A stretch of DNA of 64,000 nucleotides, from the NCBI GenBank assembly GCA_030750865.1, contig JASMHE010000008.1, forward strand, positions 1 through 64,000, read 5' to 3'. Below the pieces are notes generated by a model. It had not been told where the DNA came from. It ran no database searches and worked only from the letters and a program-made list of their open reading frames with translations. The translations under genes and the position numbers were made by a program. Positions within the stretch are counted from its first letter, which is position 1. Each line of letters begins with the position of its first letter. This stretch comes from Alphaproteobacteria bacterium. Its GTDB lineage: Bacteria; Pseudomonadota; Alphaproteobacteria; Micavibrionales; Micavibrionaceae. Below, in pieces: positions 52,402 to 61,473 of the stretch.

Positions 52402-53022
52402 TTATCCGGCGTTCTTTGTCAACCAGGGCTTTTTGCCGGCTATGGAGTCTTCGTAAGACTCGATGGCATCGCCTTTTTCGAGTGTCAGGCCGATATCATC
52501 CAGACCGTTCAGCAGGCAATGTTTACGGAACGGATCGACGTCGAACGAGAAGCTCTGGCCATCTGCCGCTGTGATGGTTTGACTTTCAAGATCGACCGTT
52601 ATTTCCTTTTCCGGCGTTTGTTGTGCCTGCTTTGTCAGTGTTTCAACCTGATCTTGTGGCAGGCGAATAGGCAGGATGCCGTTTTTGAAACAGTTGTTAT
52701 AGAAGATGTCGGCAAAGGATGGTGCAATGATGCAGCGAATGCCGAAATCAAGCAGAGCCCACGGTGCATGTTCACGCGAAGACCCGCAACCGAAATTATC
52801 ACCTGAAATCAGGATTTGCGCGTGCCGGTATGGCTCTTTGTTCAGCACGAAATCCGGAATTTCCTTTTTGTCATCGTCAAAACGCATTTCATCAAACAGA
52901 TTTGCACCAAGACCTGTGCGTTTGATTGTGCGCAGAAACAGTTTCGGAATAATCATGTCGGTATCGACATTGATCATCGGAAGAGGGGCTGCGATCGCGG
53001 TCAGTTTTTTAAATGCGTCCAT
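52402..53022 (-). CDS. leuD: 3-isopropylmalate dehydratase small subunit
   Basis: The swivelling subunit of isopropylmalate isomerase, partner of LeuC. It has the N-terminal [20 protein letters not shown] pattern, the [17 protein letters not shown] core, and the [22 protein letters not shown] segment. At 206 residues it matches proteobacterial LeuD. It lies downstream of the HD-domain gene in a transcript that begins with leuC. Confidence 0.97.
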   Translation of the reverse strand: MDAFKKLTAIAAPLPMINVDTDMIIPKLFLRTIKRTGLGANLFDEMRFDDDKKEIPDFVLNKEPYRHAQILISGDNFGCGSSREHAPWALLDFGIRCIIAPSFADIFYNNCFKNGILPIRLPQDQVETLTKQAQQTPEKEITVDLESQTITAADGQSFSFDVDPFRKHCLLNGLDDIGLTLEKGDAIESYEDSIAGKKPWLTKNAG

Positions 53023-53076
53023 TTGTATGTCCTTTGCTTTGCGTTTGTAAATTCTTCTGTATTGTTCTGTGTTCTT

Positions 53077-53796
53077 TTAAGAATAATCAGGTTCGTTTTG
53101 TTTCATCTCTGTGTAGCGTTTTAGCAAGTCAGGGTCAAAAGCGCCAATATATTTTTGCTCACTTTTTGTCTGCGTATCGTCAATACCCGCCATGCGCTTC
53201 AGGGCTTCTGATGGCGTACGGCGTTTGGGTTGGTGCGGACGTTTGATCCGGTCGCCGTCATAGGCATCAACGATACAGGATACCTGTACGAAGACAGGAA
53301 GGTCTTCGGCATTCAGTTTTTCCGGTCCGGTGCCATCAACGCGTTCATGATGATATTTGGTTACGGCATACCGCACCGCAAAGTGCGGATGCGCGTTCAG
53401 CTCTGCAATGGTAGAGGCGTGGTCCGCCCACATATCAGCGCCCAGTGCGGCGTGCTTTTTTTGTAATGCTTTTTGTTCGGCGGTCGGGCGGTCGGGCAAG
53501 GTCCATATTTGCGGATCGTACACCGCATTCATCTTTCCGATGTCGTGGAACAACATGGCTGCCCGAAAATTGTGGGCTGCTTTATCCGAATAGCCAAGTG
53601 CGCGGAGCAGGTTTGCGCCATCTTTGGCAACACGGTTCTGATGAGCGACAAAACGAAGGCCGAAGCGATTGATACCGCGTCCATACGCCATCATGTCATG
53701 CAAGCAGGCGCGGTCATATGGCGCCAGATGTTCTTGTAGCACCGGATCGCGCGCATAGTCATATTGATCCAGAATATTTTTATCTAAGCTATTCAT
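53077..53796 (-). CDS. HD-domain phosphohydrolase, HD-GYP-like
   Basis: A 239-residue cytosolic protein with a metal-dependent HD core: AMLFHDIGKMNAVYD (His-Asp), a second His in HAALGADMWADH, a YHHERVDGTGPEKL segment, and VQVSCIVDAYDGD. The order is that of HD-GYP domains that hydrolyse c-di-GMP, but GYP itself reads GPE. I start at ATG 53796, which overlaps the previous stop as ATGA; an ATG at 53814 is also possible. It is inserted between leuC and leuD, an unusual position. Its substrate is unknown. Confidence 0.7.
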   Translation of the reverse strand: MNSLDKNILDQYDYARDPVLQEHLAPYDRACLHDMMAYGRGINRFGLRFVAHQNRVAKDGANLLRALGYSDKAAHNFRAAMLFHDIGKMNAVYDPQIWTLPDRPTAEQKALQKKHAALGADMWADHASTIAELNAHPHFAVRYAVTKYHHERVDGTGPEKLNAEDLPVFVQVSCIVDAYDGDRIKRPHQPKRRTPSEALKRMAGIDDTQTKSEQKYIGAFDPDLLKRYTEMKQNEPDYS

Positions 53797-54401
53797 GGTT
53801 GCGGCTGCTCCCATAAGCTATCCATCAGGCGCGTCATGGCGTCTTGTGCGGCCTGATATTCAGGTGTACCGGGTATTTTGTGTGCCGGTACAAATTCGTC
53901 TGTCGTGTGTATGATTTCCATACATGAAACGGGGATAGCTTTGAAGCTGACGACTTCCGGCTCTTTATAATCACCTGCATTATATTGATCAAACGGGATA
54001 AGGCTTTCCCAGTATGATGTATAGGCGTGGCTGGCTTTGTCCTTATAGGCCTGTGTTTCAGCTTCATCTGCGTTTACATTGCGTACGGTTGCAAAGACGG
54101 CTGTGTCACACACAAATAAACCTTCAGACGATGGCATTGTGATTTTGACCAAGTGAAGCCGTTCGCTCTGTGCGACCATTTCACGGACATCGTGACAAAC
54201 CGGACTTGTTTGCCGTATGCCGTCATCGCACCGTTCGGGATCAGGAAAATGGAACCCCCATATAGCACCCTCGCGCGCTTTATCCGGTAACGAAGAAGGG
54301 CCGTCCCCGTATCGTATAAAGCGGTTATTCGGTTCTTCTTGACCGGCCTCGGCGATATCGCGCAGTTTGCTGTCGCGGATATAACGGTAGAAGACGGGCA
54401 T
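53793..54401 (-). CDS. hypothetical protein inside the leu operon
   Basis: A 202-residue soluble protein. Its start (MPVFYRYIRDSKLRDIAEAG) and the GAIWGFHFPDPERCDDGIRQ stretch show mixed helix and strand, with several Cys and Trp residues. The C-terminus is helical and includes TPEYQAAQDAMTRLMDSL. I know no family. It begins 5 nt after the leuC stop and overlaps the HD-domain gene by 4 bp, so all are cotranscribed and the two inserted genes probably act together. Confidence 0.6.
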   Translation of the reverse strand: MPVFYRYIRDSKLRDIAEAGQEEPNNRFIRYGDGPSSLPDKAREGAIWGFHFPDPERCDDGIRQTSPVCHDVREMVAQSERLHLVKITMPSSEGLFVCDTAVFATVRNVNADEAETQAYKDKASHAYTSYWESLIPFDQYNAGDYKEPEVVSFKAIPVSCMEIIHTTDEFVPAHKIPGTPEYQAAQDAMTRLMDSLWEQPQP

Positions 54402-54406
54402 GTGTT

Positions 54407-55807
54407 TTACATCTCCCGAATATCGGTCAATTTGCCTGTAACGGCTGCGGCCGCGGCCATTGCCGGACTCACCAGATGGGTGCGTCCGCCGCGTCCCTGA
54501 CGACCTTCGAAGTTACGGTTTGATGTTGATGCACAACGCTCGCCGGGTTCAAGTTTATCTGCGTTCATCGCAAGGCACATGGAACAGCCGGGTTCACGCC
54601 AGTCAAATCCGGCTTCAACAAAAATTTTGTCGAGCCCTTCGGCTTCGGCTTGTTCTTTGACCAGACCGGAACCGGGCACGATCATGGCGTAAACGCTGTC
54701 TGCAACATGCTTGCCTTTGACAACGTCGGCCACGGCGCGCAAATCTTCAATACGGCCGTTTGTGCAAGACCCGATAAAGACCTTATCAACGGCGATATCC
54801 TGAATGCGTGTGCCTGCCGTCAGTCCCATATAATTCAGCGCGCGTTCCATTGCGGCCTTTTTGTTCGGATCACTTTCCGTTGCAGGGTCAGGAATGTTTC
54901 CTGTGATCGGGGCGACGTCTTGCGGGCTTGTTCCCCATGTTACGTTCGGCACGATATCTTTTGCGTCCAGAACGATTTCTTCGTCATATGTCGCGCCTTC
55001 GTCTGATGGCAACGAAGACCAGTATGCCACGGCTTTATCCCAATCTTCACCTTTTGGTGCCATCGGGCGGCCTTTGATGTAATCGAATGTTTTCTGGTCG
55101 GGGGCGATCAGTCCTGCGCGTGCGCCGGCCTCGATAGACATGTTACAGACAGTCATGCGGCCTTCCATCGAAAGCGACTGAATGGCTTCGCCCGCATATT
55201 CAATGACATATCCTGTGCCGCCGGCTGTTCCGATTGTACCGATAATCGCAAGCGCCACATCTTTTGCTGTGACGCCAGTGCCCAGTTCACCCTTAACGGT
55301 GATGCGCATGCTTTTTGCCGGTTTCTGGATCAGGGTTTGTGTCGCCAGAACATGTTCGACTTCGGATGTGCCGATGCCGAAGGCGAGGGCACCGAACGCG
55401 CCATGTGTACTTGTGTGACTGTCACCGCACACAATCGTCATGCCGGGCTGTGTCATGCCTTGTTCAGGGCCGATAATATGAACAATACCCTGACGTTTAT
55501 CTGTCATGCCGAAATACTGGATGCCAAATTCTTTACAGTTATTTTCCAGTGTCTGCACCTGAATGCGGCTATCTTCTTCGGCGATGCCTTTGGAACGGTC
55601 CGATGTTGGCACGTTGTGGTCGGCAACGGCCAGTGTTGCGTCGGGACGGCGTACGGTGCGGCCACTCATGCGCAGGCCTTCAAATGCCTGCGGCGATGTC
55701 ACTTCATGGACGAGATGGCGGTCAATATAAATAAGCGTTGATGCTTCATCGTGATGGACGACGTGATCCTGCCATATCTTCTCAAACAAAGTGCGTGGTG
55801 CGTTCAT
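54407..55807 (-). CDS. leuC: 3-isopropylmalate dehydratase large subunit
   Basis: The [4Fe-4S] catalytic subunit of isopropylmalate isomerase. The cluster cysteines are in [14 protein letters not shown] and in GCSMCLAMN near the C-terminus. The [20 protein letters not shown] active-site segment and the N-terminal [19 protein letters not shown] are typical. At 466 residues it is normal. It is the first gene of the leu operon; its upstream region holds an imperfect hairpin (55866-55904). Confidence 0.97.
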   Translation of the reverse strand: MNAPRTLFEKIWQDHVVHHDEASTLIYIDRHLVHEVTSPQAFEGLRMSGRTVRRPDATLAVADHNVPTSDRSKGIAEEDSRIQVQTLENNCKEFGIQYFGMTDKRQGIVHIIGPEQGMTQPGMTIVCGDSHTSTHGAFGALAFGIGTSEVEHVLATQTLIQKPAKSMRITVKGELGTGVTAKDVALAIIGTIGTAGGTGYVIEYAGEAIQSLSMEGRMTVCNMSIEAGARAGLIAPDQKTFDYIKGRPMAPKGEDWDKAVAYWSSLPSDEGATYDEEIVLDAKDIVPNVTWGTSPQDVAPITGNIPDPATESDPNKKAAMERALNYMGLTAGTRIQDIAVDKVFIGSCTNGRIEDLRAVADVVKGKHVADSVYAMIVPGSGLVKEQAEAEGLDKIFVEAGFDWREPGCSMCLAMNADKLEPGERCASTSNRNFEGRQGRGGRTHLVSPAMAAAAAVTGKLTDIREM

Positions 55808-55865
55808 GGGGGTGTTCCTCTATTTTGCTACGTTTCGAAATAAATCCAAGTGTTAAGGATTTAAC

Positions 55866-55957
55866 AAAACCAGCATGGTTTTACAAGCATATATGCTGGG
55901 TTTTCGGGGAATATGACAATGATGTTAACGCTTCGTTAAGAATTAGGACGTTATACT
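55866..55957. promoter_or_regulatory. regulatory-looking gap between leuC and the gene at 55989
   Basis: Three elements are visible. An imperfect hairpin in the leuC leader pairs AAAACCAGCAT (55866-55876) with ATGCTGGGTTTT (55893-55904), leaving one bulged base. A palindrome TTAACG-CTT-CGTTAA lies at 55925-55939. TATACT (55952-55957) is a possible -10 for the rightward gene, with the palindrome over its -35. No Leu-rich leader peptide was found. Confidence 0.35.
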
Positions 55958-55988
55958 CGGGCTTAGGACAAAGAAAGGACGTTCACAA

Positions 55989-56330
55989 GTGTTTGAAACA
56001 CAGACAGATATCGCAACCGAAAAGAGCATCACGCAGGATGCCGCAGCCGATGCACGTGAAGACATCGGCGTCACGGCGGCGTTCGGCAGCAATTGCGCGG
56101 GCGAGGTCTATATCACATTTTCAGACACATATTATGCCGGTGGCGATTATGTAACCGTTTGTAAGGAAGAGGCGTCTGTTTTTGTGACAATCGACTATAA
56201 AGAATATTTTGTCGGATATGTCTCTGACCAGATGATCGAGACATTAACTGTGCAGGATGATGTTTTATTAACTGCAGTAAAGACGGACGGCCTTTGCTGT
56301 GAAAATAAAGTCCCGATTAAAATCTCGTAA
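55989..56330 (+). CDS. hypothetical protein
   Basis: A 113-residue acidic protein that starts at GTG with AAAGGA upstream. It has no signal peptide. After a charged start (FETQTDIATEKSITQDAAAD) the rest is strand-rich, with EVYITFSDTYYAGGDYVTVC, VFVTIDYKEYFVGYVSD and LLTAVKTDGLCCENKVPIKI. The four cysteines suggest metal binding or disulphides. I do not recognise a family. It diverges from leuC and converges on rplS, with a strong terminator between. Confidence 0.55.
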   Translation: MFETQTDIATEKSITQDAAADAREDIGVTAAFGSNCAGEVYITFSDTYYAGGDYVTVCKEEASVFVTIDYKEYFVGYVSDQMIETLTVQDDVLLTAVKTDGLCCENKVPIKIS

Positions 56331-56401
56331 CATGGTTTCGTAATTCTTAAAACGGCGAAAGCATGAGGGTGTACAGAGATTTTTGTGGGGGACTAAAAAA
56401 T

Positions 56402-56433
56402 AAAAGCGCAGATTTTTATCTGCGCTTTTTTTT
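56402..56433. terminator. bidirectional terminator after rplS
   Basis: A 12-bp perfect stem (AAAAGCGCAGAT, 56402-56413, with ATCTGCGCTTTT, 56418-56429), a TTTT loop and runs of A and T on the two sides serve both the gene at 55989 and rplS. Confidence 0.92.
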
Positions 56434-56456
56434 GTTCTTTATACCGTAGGCCGTGC

Positions 56457-56873
56457 TTATTTCTTGGTGGCTTTTTGGGCGGCTTTCGGATCACGTTTTT
56501 CGATGCCGTGTCCTGTTGTTCTTTCAGAGATACGTGCAGCTTTACCGCGGCGATCGCGCAAGTAGTAAAGTTTCGCACGACGAACAGAACCGCGACGGAC
56601 AAGCTCAACGCTGTCAAGGCGAGGGCTGTAAAGCGGGAAGACACGTTCAACACCTTCACCATAGCTGATTTTACGCACTGTGAAGCTTGTGTTTACACCG
56701 CTGCCACGGAAACCGATGCAGACGCCTTCGAAAGCCTGTACACGTTCACGTTGACCTTCGCGGATTTTCACATTCACACGTACTGTATCACCTGGTGAGA
56801 ATTCTGGAAGTTTTGCTTGTTCTTTAAGCTGAGCAAGTTGCTTTGCTTCAAATTTCTGTAATGTGTTCATCAC
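56457..56873 (-). CDS. rplS: 50S ribosomal protein L19
   Basis: L19 lies at the 30S-50S interface. The sequence starts [20 protein letters not shown] and contains the family-defining [40 protein letters not shown] and [20 protein letters not shown] segments. The C-terminal 20 residues are Lys-rich, an extension usual in alphaproteobacteria. It is the last gene of the rpsP-rimM-trmD-rplS order; a 150-nt gap separates it from trmD. Confidence 0.98.
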   Translation of the reverse strand: MMNTLQKFEAKQLAQLKEQAKLPEFSPGDTVRVNVKIREGQRERVQAFEGVCIGFRGSGVNTSFTVRKISYGEGVERVFPLYSPRLDSVELVRRGSVRRAKLYYLRDRRGKAARISERTTGHGIEKRDPKAAQKATKK

Positions 56874-57026
56874 ATTTTCCTTTCAAACATTCTTTTGAGA
56901 AACCCGAAAGATCACTTTAAATCATTTGCGTAAACAAACCCTAAAAGTGGCGGTTTCTTTATCTTTTTTCTAGTTTGCTGTTAAAAGCACGCCTTTTCTA
57001 CAGTGAAAGCCGCAGGAATGCAAGCT

Positions 57027-57749
57027 TTATTTGTCATCTTTGTTGATTAAATCGGGGCGTTGCAGGCGCGTAATTTCAAGGGATTTTTCATGGCGCCATG
57101 TCTTTATTTTTTCATGATGTCCTGATGTCAGAACATCCGGCACGGCATGGTCGTTGCCGTTTGCATCCGTCCAGATTGCGGGTTTTGTGTAATGCGGATA
57201 TTCCAGCAATTGCCCTTCATTGTGATTGGAAAAGCTTTCTTCACTGACTGTTTCTGTGTTGCCCATTACACCGGGTAGAAGACGGATACAGGCATCCAGC
57301 ATGATGATAGCGGCCGGTTCACCGCCTGAGAGAACATAATCGCCGATGCTGAGTTCTTCGAAGTCATAGGCATCAAGCAAACGCTGATCGACACCTTCGT
57401 AGCGGCCGCACAGAACAGTCAGGCACGGCTCTTTTGCGAGCTCTTCGGCGTAGGACTGCGTGAGTGTTTTGCCGCGCGGGCTCATGTAAATTTTACGGCC
57501 TGTACGGGGCAGGGATAGCAATGCTTTTTCAATGATATCCGGGCGCATAACCATGCCTGCGCCGCCACCATAGGGCGTATCATCAACAGTTTTGTGCAGG
57601 TCTTGCGTGAAATCACGAATATTGACGGTGTTCAGACTCCATTTTCTGGCTTCCAGAGCTTTGCCCGCCAGCGATTGTCCCAGCGTGCCGGGAAACATTT
57701 CGGGGAACAATGTCAGAATGTTTGTGTGAAATGCCGTCGTCTCAGTCAT
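57027..57749 (-). CDS. trmD: tRNA (guanine-N1)-methyltransferase
   Basis: A SPOUT methyltransferase that makes m1G37 in tRNAs and prevents frameshifts. Conserved landmarks are ILTLFPEMFPGTLGQSLAGK, the PYGGGAGMVMRPD loop, LCGRYEGVDQRLLD, and the knot with EELSIGDYVLSGGEPAA. I start at ATG 57749 (240 residues), with AAGGA 8 nt upstream; the frame extends to 57866, but that part overlaps rimM heavily. It overlaps the rimM end by 8 bp, so translation is coupled. Confidence 0.97.
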   Translation of the reverse strand: MTETTAFHTNILTLFPEMFPGTLGQSLAGKALEARKWSLNTVNIRDFTQDLHKTVDDTPYGGGAGMVMRPDIIEKALLSLPRTGRKIYMSPRGKTLTQSYAEELAKEPCLTVLCGRYEGVDQRLLDAYDFEELSIGDYVLSGGEPAAIIMLDACIRLLPGVMGNTETVSEESFSNHNEGQLLEYPHYTKPAIWTDANGNDHAVPDVLTSGHHEKIKTWRHEKSLEITRLQRPDLINKDDK

Positions 57750-58278
57750 CGCGCAATCCTTCCGGGATGATAACATACGCGATGCGTGCATCCATATCGA
57801 TTTCAGGGACGCATTCATCTGTGAAGGGGAGGTAGTAAGAATGCCCTGTCCGCGGTTTGATTTCAATCAAATCGCTTGCGCCGAAATTGCTGACGCTGAT
57901 GATTGTGCCGTATTGTGTTGTGCGATCCTGATCGTCAATCACGGTCATATCGATCAGGTCGTCATAATAAAATTCGTTTTCATCAACGGGCGGCAGCGCG
58001 TCGCGGTCAATCCATATTTCTTGATGGCGTAAATGATCGGCGGCTGTGCGATCGGTGATGCCATCAATTTCCGCAAGCCAGTATTTGCCCATCGGATTTT
58101 TTAATATGAGTTTGATCGTGTCTTTGCCGTGCTCGTCCTTATAGAGCGTGGCGGTATCAAGAATTTCGGATGTGTCTGTATAGAGGTGCAATTTAACAAG
58201 CCCCCGAACCCCGTGCGACTGTGCAATCTTGGCGATCAAGATGCGCTTGTCTGTCATGGGGGCGGAGGCTTGGGTCAT
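57742..58278 (-). CDS. rimM: 16S rRNA processing/30S maturation factor RimM
   Basis: RimM binds S19 and the 30S head during assembly. The N-terminal beta barrel starts ILIAKIAQSHGVRGLVKLHL, and the PRC-barrel contains YYDDLIDMTVIDDQDRTTQY and HSYYLPFTDECVPEID. At 178 residues it is typical. An inner ATG at 58257 is a possible alternative start. It overlaps trmD and follows rpsP by about 30 nt. Confidence 0.95.
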   Translation of the reverse strand: MTQASAPMTDKRILIAKIAQSHGVRGLVKLHLYTDTSEILDTATLYKDEHGKDTIKLILKNPMGKYWLAEIDGITDRTAADHLRHQEIWIDRDALPPVDENEFYYDDLIDMTVIDDQDRTTQYGTIISVSNFGASDLIEIKPRTGHSYYLPFTDECVPEIDMDARIAYVIIPEGLRDD

Positions 58279-58307
58279 ATTATCTATCTGCCTTCAAAGA
58301 AAGAGTT

Positions 58308-58829
58308 TTATGCGTCTTTCTTTTCTTCCTCAGCAGGGGCGTCTTCAGCTTTGTCTTCCGCTGGAGCGTCTTCGGCCTTTTCCTCTGCTTTGTCTTCTGC
58401 AGGGGCTTCTTCTTCAGCCGGTGCTTCCGCAGCAGCAGCTGCTTCGGCCGCAGCTTCTTCTTCAGCGGCTTTCTTCGCTTCTTCAGCAGCTTTCAGCTTT
58501 TCTTTTTTCTCTTCGATACGATCAAGCGCTTTTTGTCCAGGCGCTGATTTCTGTGGTGTTTCGTTCCATTTTGGCATTTCGATGATGCCGGCCTGACCGA
58601 GGAATCGTGCAACACGTGGTGATGGTTTTGCACCTTCACCAAGCCAGTGCTTGATACGCTCTTCGTTCAGAACGATGCGTTGATCGTCGTCATTTGCAAG
58701 AAGCGGGTTGTATGTGCCCAGTTTCTCGATAAAGCGACCGTCACGCGGCATTCTTTTGTCTGCCACAACGATCTTGTAAAATGGGCGGGCCTTACGTCCG
58801 CCGCGTGCCATACGAATTGCTAGTGCCAT
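58308..58829 (-). CDS. rpsP: 30S ribosomal protein S16 with long Ala/Glu-rich tail
   Basis: Residues 1-80 or so are a normal S16 ([20 protein letters not shown], then [20 protein letters not shown]). After about residue 105 a Lys/Glu/Ala tail of some 65 residues follows, with repeated [10 protein letters not shown]-like units ending in EEEKKDA. Total length is 173, about twice that of E. coli S16. Extended S16 proteins are known in alphaproteobacteria, but this one is at the long end. The tail is probably unstructured and projects from the 30S back. Confidence 0.96.
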   Translation of the reverse strand: MALAIRMARGGRKARPFYKIVVADKRMPRDGRFIEKLGTYNPLLANDDDQRIVLNEERIKHWLGEGAKPSPRVARFLGQAGIIEMPKWNETPQKSAPGQKALDRIEEKKEKLKAAEEAKKAAEEEAAAEAAAAAEAPAEEEAPAEDKAEEKAEDAPAEDKAEDAPAEEEKKDA

Positions 58830-58874
58830 GTTTTTCTCCTTTTTGGTCTAATGCGATGTATGAATTAGGTTTAA

Positions 58875-60464
58875 CTATTTCTTCTTTTTGCCTTTGCCTT
58901 TTTTACCTTTGCCTGTCACAGGGAAACTGCCACCTGCAAATGGATTCTGTCCGAGCGGGTTGCCGCCCATATTCCCGAGGCCGGGCGGCATCTGGCCGCC
59001 TGCGAACGGGTTTGATCCCAGCGGATCACTGTTTTTGCCTGCTTTTGTCATATCATCGGCAAGCGCGTCTGCATCCATGCTTTGCATCAATGCTTCGGCA
59101 TCCTGTGATCCCATCATGTTTTTCATCATGCCCATCATATTGCCCATGCCCATTTTCTTCATGCGCTTCATGACAGATTGCATCTGTTGTAATTGTTTGA
59201 TCAGCTTGTTCACGTCTTGCACTGATGTGCCTGACCCGGCTGCGATACGTTTTTTGCGTGATGCGTTCAGCAGGGCAGGTTTTTCGCGTTCTGCGGGAGT
59301 CATGGATTGAATAATGGCTTCCTGATATTTCAGGGCATCGTCACCCATGCCTGCTTCTTCAAGCTGTTTGGTCATTTTGCCAAGACCCGGTAGCATTTTC
59401 AACAAGCTGCCTGCGCCGCCCATTTTCGTGATTTGCTTGAACTGTGCCAGCATATCGTTGAAGTCGAACTGACCTTTCTGGAATTTCTTGGCCAGCTTTT
59501 CGGCTTCTTCGCGGTCAACTGTTTCGGCCGCTTTTTCAACCAGACTGACAACATCGCCCATACCCAGAATACGGCTGGCCATGCGGTCAGGGTGGAATTG
59601 TTCCAATTCGTCCCATTTTTCACCCATGCCCAGAAGTTTGATCGGCTTGCCTGTGATGGCTTTCATCGACATGGCCGCGCCGCCGCGTGCATCACCATCA
59701 ACACGGGTCAACATAACCCCTGTGATGGATACTTTTTCGTCAAAGGCCTGTGCCGTGTTGACGGCATCCTGACCTGTCATCGCATCGGCAACCAGCAGTG
59801 TTTCAACCGGATTTGTTGCGTTCTTGACGGCTTCGACTTCGTTCATCAGCTCTTCGTCGATAGACAGGCGACCCGCCGTATCGAGCATAACAACGTCATA
59901 TCCTTCTTTGCGGCCCGTATCCATTGCGCGTTTTGCAATCTCGACGGGGGATTGATCTTTGATGATCTCGAGTGTTGCAACACCGGTTTGTTCACCCAGA
60001 ACGGCAAGCTGTTCTTGTGCGGCAGGGCGCGCAACGTCAAGCGATGCCATCAGGACTTTCTTTTTGTGCTTGTCCGTCAGGAATTTACCGATTTTTGCCG
60101 TGCTGGTGGTTTTACCGGACCCTTGCAGACCGACCATCAGGTAAGCGCAAGGCGCAGACGCAAATTTAAGATCACGTTCTTTTGCGCTGTCTTCATCTTT
60201 GCCGCCCAGCATATCAACCATTGCGTCATTGACGATTTTGACGACTTGTTGTGCCGGATTTACGCCCTTGATGACGTTTTGGCCGATGGCGTCTTCTTTG
60301 ACATTTTCAATGAATTGTTTGACGACAGGCAGCGCGACGTCGGCTTCCAGAAGCGCAACGCGAATTTCGCGCATGGCGGTATTTACATCGTCTTCACGCA
60401 ATGCGCCTTTACCGCGCAGCGTGTCGAAAATCCCGCCTAATCTATCACTCAAACTCTCAAACAT
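58875..60464 (-). CDS. ffh: signal recognition particle protein Ffh
   Basis: The GTPase that, with 4.5S RNA, carries ribosome-nascent chains to FtsY. It has N, G and M domains: P-loop GLQGSGKTTSTAKIGKFL, DTAGRLSID, TRVDGDARGGAAMSM, then a Met-rich M domain (about 330-440). A Gly/Pro/Asn-rich, repeat-like C-terminal extension contains two LGxNPFAGG units (SDPLGSNPFAGGQMPPG and GGNPLGQNPFAGGSFPV) and ends in a Lys/Gly run. At 529 residues it is about 75 longer than E. coli Ffh. Confidence 0.97.
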   Translation of the reverse strand: MFESLSDRLGGIFDTLRGKGALREDDVNTAMREIRVALLEADVALPVVKQFIENVKEDAIGQNVIKGVNPAQQVVKIVNDAMVDMLGGKDEDSAKERDLKFASAPCAYLMVGLQGSGKTTSTAKIGKFLTDKHKKKVLMASLDVARPAAQEQLAVLGEQTGVATLEIIKDQSPVEIAKRAMDTGRKEGYDVVMLDTAGRLSIDEELMNEVEAVKNATNPVETLLVADAMTGQDAVNTAQAFDEKVSITGVMLTRVDGDARGGAAMSMKAITGKPIKLLGMGEKWDELEQFHPDRMASRILGMGDVVSLVEKAAETVDREEAEKLAKKFQKGQFDFNDMLAQFKQITKMGGAGSLLKMLPGLGKMTKQLEEAGMGDDALKYQEAIIQSMTPAEREKPALLNASRKKRIAAGSGTSVQDVNKLIKQLQQMQSVMKRMKKMGMGNMMGMMKNMMGSQDAEALMQSMDADALADDMTKAGKNSDPLGSNPFAGGQMPPGLGNMGGNPLGQNPFAGGSFPVTGKGKKGKGKKKK

Positions 60465-60585
60465 AAGTTCCTATAACTTCAAACATTTTGGCCGCAGTGG
60501 GCGATCCTATTCGCTGACTGCGGTGTATCCGTGGACACGATTAACATCGTTTTGTCCGGAAAATTTGGCCTGAAACTAATGTGAT

Positions 60586-60614
60586 TGCTTTTGGAAGTCA
60601 AGTTTTTTATATGT
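60586..60614 (+). promoter_or_regulatory. possible dapF promoter
   Basis: TTGCTT (60586-60591), a 17-bp spacer and TATATG (60609-60614) lie 34 bp before the dapF start in the divergent gap with ffh. The match is modest. Confidence 0.35.
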
Positions 60615-60647
60615 TGTGAACATGAAAAATGAAACAGGATAAAAAGC

Positions 60648-61433
60648 GTGATCGAATTTCATAAAATGCATGGTCTTGGTAATGACTTTATCATCGTGGA
60701 TTGCCGCGATGGTGCGGCTGTGCCGTCAGCGGATATTATTATGGCGATGGGGGATCGTAAAACGGGCATCGGTTGCGATCAATTTATCATTCTGTCAGCA
60801 CCGAAATCGGCTGATGCGGATATCTTTATGCAGATTGTGAATGCGGCCGATGGCATCGAGGTCGAGGCCTGCGGCAATGCCACGCGCTGTGTGGCATCCC
60901 TTTTGATGCAGGAGACGGGGCAGGACGCAATCGTTGTTGAAACGGTAGCAGGATTGCTTCATTGCGCAGCCGAGAACGCCGGTAAAACGCAAATTGCCGT
61001 GAATATGGGTGCGGCAACGCATGATGATACAAAGACTTTCTTTGGCCGTGATGGTTATGTTGTCTCGATCGGTAATCCGCATATCATCTTCTTTGTTGAT
61101 GATGTGATGGCGATTGATTTGGAAGATGTTGGGCCGCAGATCGAAACGGATGACGTATTTCCAAACCGCACGAATGTTGAATTTGCGCAAATCATAGGCG
61201 ATGACGAGATTCGCATGCGCGTGTGGGAGCGCGGCGAGGGGATTACGCAGGCCTGTGGTACGGGGGCGTGTGCAACGGGCGCTGCTGCAATCAAAGCCGG
61301 GCTTGGTGCAAATCCTGTTACGATTGTCATGGATGGTGGCGCGCTTACAATTTCCGAAAAAGGCGGCGATATATATATGTCCGGTCCGGCCAGTTATGTG
61401 TGTCGCGGTGTTTATGCGCCGTCTGATGCATAA
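60648..61433 (+). CDS. dapF: diaminopimelate epimerase
   Basis: Converts LL- to meso-diaminopimelate for lysine and peptidoglycan. Two catalytic cysteines are seen, in EACGNATRC (about 73) and in QACGTGACATGA (about 200). The start FHKMHGLGNDFIIVDCRDG is diagnostic. It starts with GTG at 60648. At 261 residues it is slightly short but complete. It diverges from ffh and is followed 40 nt later by mtaB, an alphaproteobacterial neighbourhood. Confidence 0.97.
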   Translation: MIEFHKMHGLGNDFIIVDCRDGAAVPSADIIMAMGDRKTGIGCDQFIILSAPKSADADIFMQIVNAADGIEVEACGNATRCVASLLMQETGQDAIVVETVAGLLHCAAENAGKTQIAVNMGAATHDDTKTFFGRDGYVVSIGNPHIIFFVDDVMAIDLEDVGPQIETDDVFPNRTNVEFAQIIGDDEIRMRVWERGEGITQACGTGACATGAAAIKAGLGANPVTIVMDGGALTISEKGGDIYMSGPASYVCRGVYAPSDA

Positions 61434-61473
61434 AAATTTTGCGATTTCCGATGAAATCATATAAAAGACGCGC

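Noticed and set aside
59433-60440. 335-codon plus-strand frame
   Set aside because: It lies wholly antisense to ffh, is Cys/His/Phe-rich in the manner of antisense frames, and has no family motif.
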